From: Asterella californica
Taxonomy: Eukaryota > Streptophyta > Marchantiopsida > Marchantiales > Aytoniaceae
Reading direction: 5' to 3'
Assembly (NCBI GenBank): GCA_036924285.1
Contig: JAYKYS010000005.1
Coordinates: 2,914,001 to 2,978,000 of the forward strand
Length of the DNA: 64,000 nt
Shown here: positions 26,995 through 35,873 of the stretch, in pieces
Numbering within the stretch: the first letter of the stretch is position 1
Layout: each line of letters begins with the position of its first letter
Program-made: the position numbers and the translations under genes
The notes under the pieces: model-generated
Told to the model about the DNA's origin: nothing
Database searches by the model: none
Seen by the model: the letters and a program-made list of their open reading frames with translations, nothing else

Positions 26995-28097
26995 CTACTC
27001 TCTTTGTAATGTCTCCACTAGTGATGTTTTGCAATGTGACACTAGTGTTTTAGTTACAGTTGGCAAGAACGAACCAAGTGATAAAGACATATTCTTTGCA
27101 CTCTCCATCGATAGACACTCCAATTTCCCCAAGAAGTCAACAAAGTCCGACTGAATACATCTGAATGTCTCAGTTGCTAAATCGAAGACAGCTAAGGAAA
27201 TATCTCCAACAACATGTTCTCGAATCTTTTCATAAATAGCAACAGATGTAATATGTGTGATGGAGGAAGATGATCCTCGAACGTATGAGTCATAAGTAAG
27301 ATCTGCAATAACCACATTAGAAACCTATACTTCCATTAGAATTTGCAAATGCCAGAGGCTTCCATTTTATTTCTTGACTATTATGGAAGATTGACACAAG
27401 TTCATCAGAACAGACTATAGTCCTGCAAACACCCAGCAGTCTTTAATTGCACCCACGGTTCCAAATAGTCCTTCCCGCCCTATACTTTATTCCACTTTCT
27501 GGAACATAACAACCTTCCGGTGAAAAGGGTCGATTATAATACTTTGTTAATGACCGAGCCTCTTCGATTATGACTGTACACAATGAAATCTGCAAAACTG
27601 ATAGTATGGTCCAGAAATGACTAGCTAAATTCGTGTAAACTGCACCTTGTCAATCTCAGCTCTATGCCGTATGGGTTTTCTGAAACTGTGAACCCAGGCC
27701 CACGTTTACTCCTATCCTTGGTTCATTCGCTTCACCGGGTTTTCCCTTTTGTTGCTTAAAACATCGTAGCATCACTGTCCAGTTCAATATTGTCACTTTC
27801 GGAGGACAACGAAAGCCGAATGAAGAAGCCAAAGCCAAAGCCTGCAAATTACCACACGCAGCAAAGTTTGAAACCTTAATCCTTGACAATGCTGAAATGT
27901 CCAGCAAAATTTCTTTTCCAACATGACGGTTGTGTAATTTTGATTCAACTTGAATTCCGAAGAAGAATTCTTCTTCTAAGTTGAAACGTGAAACTTCTAT
28001 GGGGTTACGTTCCTTAATCACAAAGTGATGTCTTAGAGTTAATGCGCTGTAATCTACTGACCGCTCCTCACTCGCCGCATTCTGTAGTCCAACGGGA
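26995..28097 (-). pseudogene. Host gene exons, apparently interrupted by the DNA transposon
   Basis: Two minus-strand frames look like exons. At 26995-27315 an acceptor-like TTATTGCAG opens a frame of about 102 residues ending in a stop. At 27662-28097 a frame of about 145 residues continues up to the transposon edge. If the transposon and one CGGGA copy are removed, this second frame stays open into the right flank to 35132, where TTTACATTGCAG forms a plausible acceptor. The protein has no domain I recognise; it is mixed alpha/beta in composition, with no signal peptide or membrane segment. A further upstream exon could lie in the 35133-35250 frame that starts MSRDGDLKRY. That this is one gene is inference from reading-frame continuity; it may already have been a pseudogene before insertion. 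Confidence 0.4.
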
Positions 28098-28446
28098 GGA
28101 CCGTCTAGTCCCTCCACAAATTGGCAAATAAATGCCGGGTTTTCACGTGCGATTTAAATGCTATCGGTCTCGGACTCTGCGCCTCTCGGATCGACTGCGA
28201 CCACGTCTGGAGCTCTAACTGTGACGGATGTGAACTGGATAGAACGATAACGGACGTCCGTTTACGTCCGTTTAATTAGGGTCCGTCCGTTAGTGTCCGT
28301 TTAATTAGTGTCCGTCCATTAGTGTCCGTTTAGTTAGTGTCCGTCCGTCCGATGGATTAGTGTCCGTCCGATGGATTAGTGTCCGTCCGTCCGATTAATT
28401 AGTGTCCGTAGAGCCGACGTGCTCTGTTACTTTTCGAATTTGCTGT
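28098..28446 (+). repeat. Left terminal inverted repeat
   Basis: This 349-bp terminus matches the reverse complement of the right end, with expansions. The outer 170 bases carry only a few substitutions. The inner part is built from variants of TGTCCGTCCGTTAG and GTCCGTTTAATTAG, and differs in copy number from the right end, which is why the two termini differ in length. It ends in CTCTGTTACTTTTCGAATTT, shared by both sides. Confidence 0.9.
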
Positions 28447-28539
28447 CTCGCGCTCGTTCGTTGCCATTCCCCATTGCTGTGCCGCGCGTGTTCGTTGTCA
28501 TTCCCCGAAGCTATGCCGCGCGCGTTCTCTCTCGCACCC

Positions 28540-28680
28540 GCGCGATTTGCTCGTTCATTCGTTGTCATTCTCGTTCTCGTGCTCATTCTCGTTCTCGTGC
28601 TCGTTCATTCGCATCGTTCTCGTGCTCGTTCATTCGCATCGTTCTCGTGCTCGTTCTCGGTCTCGTACCGCGGGCTCGAT
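28540..28680 (+). repeat. Subterminal GTTCTCGTGCTC array
   Basis: A run of near-identical 12-base words (GTTCTCGTGCTC, with CATTCGCATC interruptions) lies just inside the left terminus. The reverse complement GAGCACGAGAAC-type words recur just inside the right terminus, so the inverted symmetry extends past the terminal repeats. Such subterminal arrays are often transposase binding sites in other families; that is inference here. Confidence 0.6.
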
Positions 28681-28715
28681 GAGTTCGATTGATGCGAGCC
28701 AATTGGCGATTGTCG

Positions 28716-29128
28716 AGTTGCGCGATAGCTGATTGCACACCGATTGCCGAGTTGCCGAGTTGCCGTTCTCGTTGTTTAGGACAAGAGCTGTTACTTGCGC
28801 GATAGCTGATTGCACACCGATTGCCGATTGCACATCGATTGCCGAGTTGCCGTTCTCGGCAATTAGGGCAAGAGCTGTTACTTGCGCGATAGCTGATTGC
28901 ACACCGATTGCCGATTGCACATCGATTGCCGAGTTGCCGTTCTCGGCAATTAGGGCAAGAGCTGTTACTTGCGCGATAGCTGATTGCACACCGATTGCCG
29001 ATTGCACATCGATTGCCGAGTTGCCGTTCTCGGCAATTAGGACAAGAGCTGTTACTTGCGCGATAGCTGATTGCACACCGATTGCAGATTGCACATCGAT
29101 TGCCGAGTTGCCGTTCGAGGAATTTAGG
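28716..29128. repeat. 87-bp minisatellite, four and a half copies
   Basis: The word CTTGCGCGATAGCTG occurs at 28794, 28881, 28968 and 29055, exactly 87 bases apart, with a partial copy before and after. Units are nearly identical and include GATTGCACACCGATTGC and GAGTTGCCGTTCTCGG. Because 87 is divisible by three and the unit lacks stops, frames stay open on both strands (about 159 codons plus, 191 codons minus). I treat those frames as by-products rather than genes. Confidence 0.85.
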
Positions 29129-29527
29129 ACAAGAGGAACTGTTCTTTGGTTGGAGCATTTTAGCAGAGTTCCTTGTTCCTTCGTTCCTTCGTTGCCGCTC
29201 TCAGTGCATTAGTACATTAGGGCTCGGAGCTCTGTGTTAGTTGCTGTGTTAGTTTACGAGTTGCTGTGTTAGTCGATGAGCTTCAGAGATTGCCAGTTCG
29301 TGAACTAGCACAAGTGGGCCGCGCTTGTGGCTGCTCGTCGTTTCTGCGACCAGGTAGTAGTAGGGTCTTTTGATTAGGGTGGAGCTGCTTCGACATCGTT
29401 GTTTGTGCAGGTACATTACGAGAGGAGAGGGGCACTGCATTACGATCGACGACACGAGAGAGGAGCGGCATAGGGTACCAGGTACAGTGTATTGGTATGT
29501 GTAAGTGAATGTGTGTATGTTAAGTCC

Positions 29528-31994
29528 ATGGCGGAGTTTATGCAATGTACTCGATGTAATCAGCGACTCTCGATATCCATGTTCTTCAGAGAGAGGCGAT
29601 GCAACAACCCTCTGGGGACTCGGATGTTCAAACGTTGTAACTCATGTAGCGATCCTAACATTACAGAAATAAGTCAAGATGCTGTTGATGTAGTCGACAG
29701 GATCGTCTACGAGTTTGATAGCTTATTAGATGTAATGACAGAGATTTTCGACTCCGAAGACCTCCGGCAAGGCTCGCTGTTGAGTAGAGTCGAAATCTCA
29801 TTGCCGGAGGATCTGTTGATCGATTCAAGTTTGATAGTCGCCTTAGGACCGCAAAGCGAGATCGATGTTGATATCTTAGAGCATAAGTACGGATTGTTTG
29901 TTAAGGAGTACTTGAAAGGCGACATCGAGTGCGCATCTGGGTATTATTGGGGTTTTCAGTATGCTCGCCCGTCGACGAATATGAAGAAGTTGCATGTATG
30001 CACCGGATCTTTATGGTGTACGAGTCGGGATGACCGAGCCTCACCGCGACATGAGGCAGAAACGAGCAACGGTGCACGGCAGCCAGGTAAACGTAAGGCC
30101 ATTCCTCATTTTTCTTGCAAGGGATCGGTGAAAATAGATCTAGATGTGAAGGAGAAGGTATGTGTTTTACTGATTCAGCATCTTTGCGAGCATGAAAAGC
30201 CTCAATTCTGCGAGTTATGCATCCCTGTTGCTGCTATAGATTACTTGGAGAAGTCAGTGCATACTTGTTTTCGTAAGACTGAACTATATCGTGCTCTTTG
30301 TATGGAGCGTCTCATCGATCCTACCATAGTCACACGGGCTCAAGTGAACTATCATATAAGTAGCATTGTCGCTCGCAGTTATATCAGGAATGTCAGTGAC
30401 CAGCTTGCGTCTGCTCGTGATTTAATAAGCAGCGAGAAGTACTTCGCTCAAGGCTTTTGGCCTATTGTGTTTCAAAATGACGAGAAGGCTTCAGTCTTTG
30501 GGTTTGTCAAACCTTTTTTCGATAAGGTGCAGAACGTCACAGAACTTCTCATCGATTCGACTTTTAAAACGAACCAGGTGAGATTCGAGCTGTTCGCGTC
30601 AATGCTAACGTTGGAGGATTCGGCTTGCCATTATCGTATATGTTTTACTCTCGGAAGCTTGATGATAAAGGTAGGAGAGTTACCCCATCTCAAAGAGATG
30701 GGGAGCGCATTCGTGTGAGTGCCCTTGAATCTTGGTTCTCTGCTATGTATGCCCTGGGTTTGAAGCCGACGTTTATCCTTTCCGACAAAGACATGGGACA
30801 GATTCGAGCCATACAGGCCGTGTTTACGCGAACATATGTGCAGTTATGTCTACGACATGCGCAGGCTGCAGTAGAGACCCGCGTCCGTCAAGTGAAGCGT
30901 CCTGTTTCCAGTTATGATTCCCAGTCTGCTGGCTTGTTGTTTTCATGTATCAATCCAGCTTGGAGTAACGTGGGTGTTGAGATTCCTGAGCACATTGCTC
31001 CAATGGACATGCGACGGGAGATAAACATGTGGTTTAGCAGACACTTTAATGTACACCCATTAATTCCAGTGAGGCCGAGTGTATACTTATCTGCGGAAGA
31101 GCATTACGAGGGTTGTGTGCAGGAAGCTTATCTGTGGTGTTATAGTCGCGAACTAGTGCATTTGTGGGCTTATATGTGGAATGAGTGGTACCGTCCTGAT
31201 AGATGGAGTCTATTCGCGCGATCGTCGAAGCCAGTGCTATGTATGTCAAGAACTACTAACATCATTGAGAGCCACTGGAGGAAACTAAAGTATGATTACA
31301 AGTTTCCATGTAACAGAACGCGTCTTGACAAATTGTGTGAGATTATTGCAGGAACACTGATTCGAGATTTGCAGATTAACGTCAATCAGATGCAGAATGG
31401 ACGATTTTTTCTCTCATGGTGGAGGGATTTTCGTGTGTCCTGGACGAAGTTGTCAGAGTCGACCATTCCTCCTGAGGCACAATTGCGGTATGAGACAAAT
31501 CTCGCAAATTGGGTTTGTAGTTGTCCATCATTTCTGAACGATGCTTATTTACTTTGTAAGCACTTAGTTCAGGCTTATCATCTGCAACACGGCTCGGCAC
31601 CCGAGTTCTTGGATACCACACGTCGACACGACTATCCTTTGATCGAGTTTGGACCCACTGGTTCAATTTTGGAACGTCAACCATTTTCCCGGAGCATGAT
31701 CCTTGGCCTCAAGTTGTCGATGTACAAGGTGTATGTTCTCCTGGGGCCGAAGACTCGCAGGAAGCGCAGGATGAGAGCTTGTATGTAGAGTCAGTACTGT
31801 CTCGTTTACGACGAAATACGTCTAGGGTGGAGACTTTTTGCCACAGAGAACGTTATAACGTGCTCTTTTTAACAAAAATGAGTAAGATTATAGCTTCGTT
31901 CGAACGTCGGCTAGACGAATGCGATCGAGCGCTAAATGCTCGTACTCAACAAGGGACTTTCACGACGAATGGTCCAGCTGACGTTCTTCGGTAA
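29528..31994 (+). pseudogene. Mutator-like transposase with SWIM zinc site, frameshifted
   Basis: Coding is spread over three frames. The first frame starts at the ATG at 29528 (an upstream in-frame ATG is at 29492) and runs to about 30620. Its first 40 residues have a CXXC...CXXC zinc-type motif (CTRC, CNSC). A first catalytic Asp is in LLIDSTFKTN (about residue 343). The frame then changes near 30622, and the second frame runs to about 31690. It holds a second Asp in LSDKDMGQIRAI, a candidate Glu in NIIESHWRKL, and a SWIM signature (VCSCPSF...LCKHLV). A last change puts the C-terminal coiled, basic tail in a third frame ending at 31994. These are the D-D-E plus SWIM features of Mutator-like and related transposases, which cut and join the element ends in the nucleus. 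Two frame changes make this copy non-functional unless introns that I cannot see remove them. Confidence 0.85.
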
Positions 31995-32080
31995 GTTTGG
32001 GTAAGTTCGTAAAGTTTAGAAGCAAGTTTTCTTTCATGCAGTTTTGTTTATACATTGTTAATGTTGATGTGTGGGACTTT

Positions 32081-32275
32081 TGGATTCGTGGGAAGGGGTT
32101 GGGTTGGGTTTAGAAGGTAGGGGAAGGGAAGGGGTTGGGCTTCGGCTTCGGGTTGCGTAATTCATTGGGTTGGTTTGGGAAGGGGTTGGGTTGGGTTTAT
32201 AAGGGAAGGGAAGGGAAGGGTGGAGACTTGGGCTTGGGCTTGGGATTTGGGTTGCGTATTTTATTGGGTTTGGGT
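32081..32275 (+). repeat. G-rich tract (GGGTTGGG / GGGAAGGG)
   Basis: About 195 bases made of GGGTTGGGTT, GGGAAGGG, GGGCTTCGG and similar words, with many runs of three or more G spaced by one to six bases. It loosely recalls degenerate plant telomere repeats but lacks perfect TTTAGGG units. It follows the transposase gene. Strand-specific G-quadruplex potential is inference. Confidence 0.7.
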
Positions 32276-32280
32276 TGGGT

Positions 32281-32332
32281 CACCTTTGTCCTCAATTGGT
32301 GAGGCTTGCAGGTTCAACTCCTGACAAAGGTC
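32281..32332 (+). other. tRNA-like fragment lacking an anticodon arm
   Basis: Outer arms ACCTTTGTC and GACAAAGGT pair over nine bases. Inside are a D-arm-like CTCAATTGGTGAG and a T-arm-like CAGGTTCAACTCCTG whose GGTTCAACTCC fits the polymerase III B box. There is no room for an anticodon arm, so it is not a working tRNA. It may be a tRNA-derived fragment carried by the transposon. Confidence 0.4.
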
Positions 32333-32350
32333 CTTTTCCCCGTGTTTCTG

Positions 32351-32425
32351 TAGACAACGAGATGGTTAGCTCATTGGTTAGAGCTCATGTTGTTATGTTA
32401 AACCGCAAGTTATTCTGAATCCTCA
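32351..32425 (+). other. Degenerate tRNA-like sequence (A box clear)
   Basis: GGTTAGCTCATTGGTTAGAGC closely resembles the D arm and A box of tRNA genes: the stem GCTC/GAGC brackets ATTGGTTA. The following bases do not form a good anticodon stem, and the T-arm region (AGTTATTCTGAATCC) is degenerate. I read it as a tRNA relic or SINE-like head, not an active tRNA. Confidence 0.4.
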
Positions 32426-32431
32426 TTATCG

Positions 32432-32506
32432 ACAGCGTTCATAGTCAACATCGTCCCACTACCAAGGTAATCCCAGTAGTGGGACGATGATGACTATTGA
32501 CGTTGT
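32432..32506. repeat. Long hairpin, 31-base arms
   Basis: The arms 32432-32462 and 32476-32506 pair at about 27 of 31 positions around a 13-base loop; the inner core TCGTCCCACTAC/GTAGTGGGACGA is perfect. It lies inside the transposon downstream of the transposase. A transcript would fold into a microRNA-precursor-like stem; no expression evidence exists here. Confidence 0.65.
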
Positions 32507-33651
32507 GGGTAATGAGCTAGTTACCTGTACACTTATGTGGAGTGTCATATCGGAAATATCGTCCGAAATATCGTCCGTCTTCGAAACACGTCCGAAACAT
32601 GCATTCAATGGTTCAGAGTAACATCTTCAAGTGCAGTTGTAGGGTGAAGTGTACCGTGATGACTTGACGTGAAAATTCTCTTCACGTTTTGCCTAACCTG
32701 CTTATTTCAGAATGCTCACACACTGGAGTGTTTGTAACGTTGTCTGAAGGAGCGAAAATATTTGTAACGTTGTCTGAAACCGTAAGTATAGTGTATAGTT
32801 TGCAGAGGCCTTACATCGCAGAGGCCTTACGCAGGCTCCACTCCTAGTGGTGCCTTTAAGTTTCAGCCTTACTCTTTAGATTTCTGTTTCGTTGACGTTG
32901 GTTTTAGTCTATTAACGTATTCTGATTGTAGCCTGATCAGAAAATGGGTGAAGCCCGTTATCATCGCGAGCTTCCGTGCATATATCGATTTACGCATAAA
33001 AAACGCTGGAATGGATCCATCCTGTTTGGCGATAGAAATGGTGACTAATAAGTACATGTCACGTATCTGTGTTCAAGATACTGCGCTCTTCAGAACGACC
33101 TCTGCTCTTATCACAAAGAAGTGTTTGTTCACAATACGGCTACCAGTAATCCGGTCGGTGCATGCAGACACACAGTCATTCGTCCCACACATGCTTAGTG
33201 CAGCGTCTGCCAACGAGTCAATACTTGTATGTATCGTTATATGCTCGTAAACAAAACCCTGGAACGTAAGTACACGCTGAGAATTAAACACAAGAAAAAT
33301 ATTCTGCTAAGAGGAGAACCCTTTTCCAAATCAGTACAGTCCACAAAAGTGAAGCCAAATCACTGCTACGGACGACTCTCACTCACTCTTCTTTCTCTCT
33401 TACTTGCTATGTGAACGTGACCCATAGACACACGCTCAAAGACATAAACCCATCGAGACACGTCCAAACAACCCGTTTTAATGCTATGACGAAAGCGGTC
33501 CAATCATACCAATAAACGCTATACATAAAGCTCCATACACACACCATAAGAAAAACAACAGATACAGAGAAGGACGAATGGCATCGTTGGAATTTATTAA
33601 TGATTTTATGCAAGCGAACAGAGGTGCAATGTCTTTCCATACGCCGTTGAA

Positions 33652-34017
33652 TCAGTCCCGTAGAGATTGGTGCACAGAACATTCACAGTCGGAGCAAGAT
33701 GATTCGTCGCCATTGTGAAATTCTCCAACCGAAACTCTCTTTCGGTCAGTGAACAATGAATCTTCATCATCATAATACCTCAGGCCCCCACTAAACTCTT
33801 TTTCCATCTCTATATCTTGACAGGCATCCATCACAACAATGTTGCTGTGCAAGTCATCGGCTTTCTTGTGGATCTGATTGATGGTCGAAGCAAGTGAGCC
33901 TAGTGTCATCATTATTTCGCCAATCTTATCTTGTACTCCTTTCATTTCGGTCATCAACTCTAGTAGCGATTTCTCGCGATGGCTCATGGTTTTCTTCTCT
34001 TCACTCCCGCTGTCCAT
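33652..34017 (-). CDS. Small acidic coiled-coil ORF inside the transposon
   Basis: A 121-residue ORF on the minus strand, convergent with the transposase. It starts MDSGSEEKK. Residues about 18-58 show a heptad-like pattern of Leu, Met and Ile with Glu and Lys (LLELMTEMKGVQDKIGEIMM) and look like a coiled coil. The C-terminal third is acidic, with a Cys cluster (CSDCEC). It is hydrophilic with no membrane segment or known domain. It could be an accessory gene of the element, comparable in position to second genes of Mutator elements, or a captured host exon. Function unknown. Confidence 0.45.
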   Translation of the reverse strand: MDSGSEEKKTMSHREKSLLELMTEMKGVQDKIGEIMMTLGSLASTINQIHKKADDLHSNIVVMDACQDIEMEKEFSGGLRYYDDEDSLFTDRKRVSVGEFHNGDESSCSDCECSVHQSLRD

Positions 34018-34649
34018 CTACACATACAAAGATGAGTGTCAACATCCGTAAACGATAACGTTATCACAAGTACACAGACATTGACAAGCACACATACATT
34101 GCTTCAAGCTTCCTTCCAAGCGTCGAGCAGTCGAGATGTCGAACATAAGTTACAGCAGACTCGCTGTCGAGCAATCGAACAACCGTCTAGTCTCGCTTCT
34201 TTCCAAGCGTCCAATCCAATCCAGTAGAGCTCCTCGCTCGAAGCTCGCTTGCTTGCGAAGCAAAAGCAGTATGTCTAAACCGCTCCCCTTTCGTAATACT
34301 GTCGATCGAATGTAGTGCCGCTCCTCTCACGTAATGTACCTGGAGCTCCTCTGGAAGCACGAACTCAAACTAATGCAACGACGAACTGGTTTAGCAGCAA
34401 CGAACTCAAACTAATGCAATGCACTACAGCAGGCATCGTGTTAACGTACTAATGCACTACAAGCAGGCAATGCACTACAACGTTAGTCAATGAAGCTACT
34501 TACTGCAACGATCCACAAAGAAAATGGCAACGACGAACATGCTCAAACCTCGTCCACTAACTCGGCAATCGCGCATTAACACTCAGCTATAGGTAACGGG
34601 GTCAGCGCGCGTCAAAAACTCCTCGAGGCAACGACGAACGAGCGCACGG

Positions 34650-34800
34650 GCAACGAGAACGAGCACGGCGACGAGAAAGAGCGCTTAGCTCAATCGAGAT
34701 CGATTACAATCGGTAATGGCAACGAGAACGAGCACGGCGACGAGAAGGAGCGCTTAGCTCAATCGGGATCGATTACAATCAGTAATGGCAACGAGAACGA
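34650..34800. repeat. 69-bp tandem repeat near the right terminus
   Basis: AACGAGAACGAGCACGG occurs at 34652 and 34721, and AACGAGAACGA again at 34790, giving a 69-base period with two full copies and a start of a third. Copies differ at three or four positions. The array is the inverted counterpart of the GTTCTCGTGCTC array inside the left terminus. Confidence 0.75.
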
Positions 34801-34821
34801 TTGAGCGCGGGACCTAATGTC

Positions 34822-35096
34822 ACAGCAAATTCGAAAAGTAACAGAGCACTAACGGACGGACACTAATCCATCGGACGGACGGACACTAATTAAACGGACA
34901 CTAACGGACGGACCCTAATTAAACGGACGTAAACGGACGTCCGTTACCGTTCTGTCCAGTTCACATCCGTCACAGTTAGAGCTCCGGACGCGGTCGCAGT
35001 CGATCCGAGAGGCGCAGAGTCCGAGACTGATAGCATTTAAATCGCACGTGAAAACCCAGCATTTATTTGCCAATTTGTGGAGGGACTAGACGGTCC
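34822..35096 (-). repeat. Right terminal inverted repeat
   Basis: This 275-bp terminus is inverted relative to 28098-28446, with fewer internal TGTCCGTCCGTTAG-type units. It ends at CGGTCC, directly followed by CGGGA (35097-35101), the same five bases that precede the left terminus. Confidence 0.9.
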
Positions 35097-35132
35097 CGGG
35101 AACGGAGAGATTTCGGAATGCAGAAGGCCAAA

Positions 35133-35873
35133 CTGCAATGTAAACAGCCCATCAAAGGTGCCTCTTGATTTGCTTTCTCCGTACATTTGCTAACAACTAT
35201 TACTGCAAACACACTGTATCTTTTCAAGTCGCCATCGCGACTCACTGATAGGCAAAGATGACTAATGCTTCTCCGTACATGTCATAAGTAGCACCGACCC
35301 ATTACATCAGCGACGGCATCATCTTTCTCACAGATCGTGTTCACTCGACACCTAACCAACAACTGAACCCTCCAACTCAGCTTCGAAGTGAAAGTGAGAA
35401 CTTACTCGCTAGTCCCGTTAGACCACTTCATCCCTCCGTCCTTTCTTCAGCATCATTTCAAGCCATTACTCTTCCACACGTCTTCAGGGGCATGACCACT
35501 CCTGGATTGGACGTGCCCTGAAGACTGTGTAGGAGTTTACATTGCAATGATATGTCCGGTAGGTTCAACTTTGCGCACCTAGAAATCTTACACACTTTCG
35601 GAGCAAAGGCGTTTTCAATTTTAGAGATGCTTGTATTTATGAACAACTGCATAAATACGAGTCTTCATAAGCTCTCACAAGGACGCATCAACCAAAGCAT
35701 TCCGACAGGGTAATATCCCTAATATAGTATCCCCCATATAATCTCCTAACAGACTAATAGTCCATCTGTGACTCAGAACACGAGTTTCAGATCAATCCTA
35801 CAAGATATTCGGACGATCTCGATCAGTCTAAGAGATTCTGATCACTGGAATGGAGTATGGTACACGCTAAGAA
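35133..35873. other. Flank between transposon and condensation-like gene
   Basis: A 60-codon minus-strand frame in this flank starts MSRDGDLKRY at 35245 and may be an upstream exon of the interrupted host gene. The rest would be the 3' flank of the minus-strand gene ending at 35874. I see no further gene or recognisable site here. Confidence 0.4.

Larger units (their letters stand above)
28098..35096 (+). mobile_element. 7.0-kb TIR DNA transposon with SWIM-type (Mutator-like) transposase
   Basis: Long inverted termini at 28098-28446 and 34822-35096 both start GGACCGTCTAGTCC reading inward. Outside both ends stands the same five bases, CGGGA (28093-28097 and 35097-35101), which I read as a target duplication. 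Inside are subterminal arrays, a frameshifted transposase, a G-rich tract, tRNA-like pieces, a long hairpin and one minus-strand ORF. The transposase type (DDE residues plus a SWIM zinc site) is Mutator-like, but that superfamily usually makes 8-11-bp duplications. Either only part of a longer duplication survives or this is a divergent lineage. The termini are still very similar to each other, so the insertion is not ancient. Confidence 0.88.

Noticed and set aside
28583..29158. 191-codon minus-strand ORF and matching plus-strand ORF of pure repeats
   Set aside because: They follow directly from the stop-free 87-bp array; composition and position give no sign of a real protein.
32281..32425. 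Functional tRNA gene
   Set aside because: The first module lacks an anticodon arm and the second lacks good anticodon and T stems.
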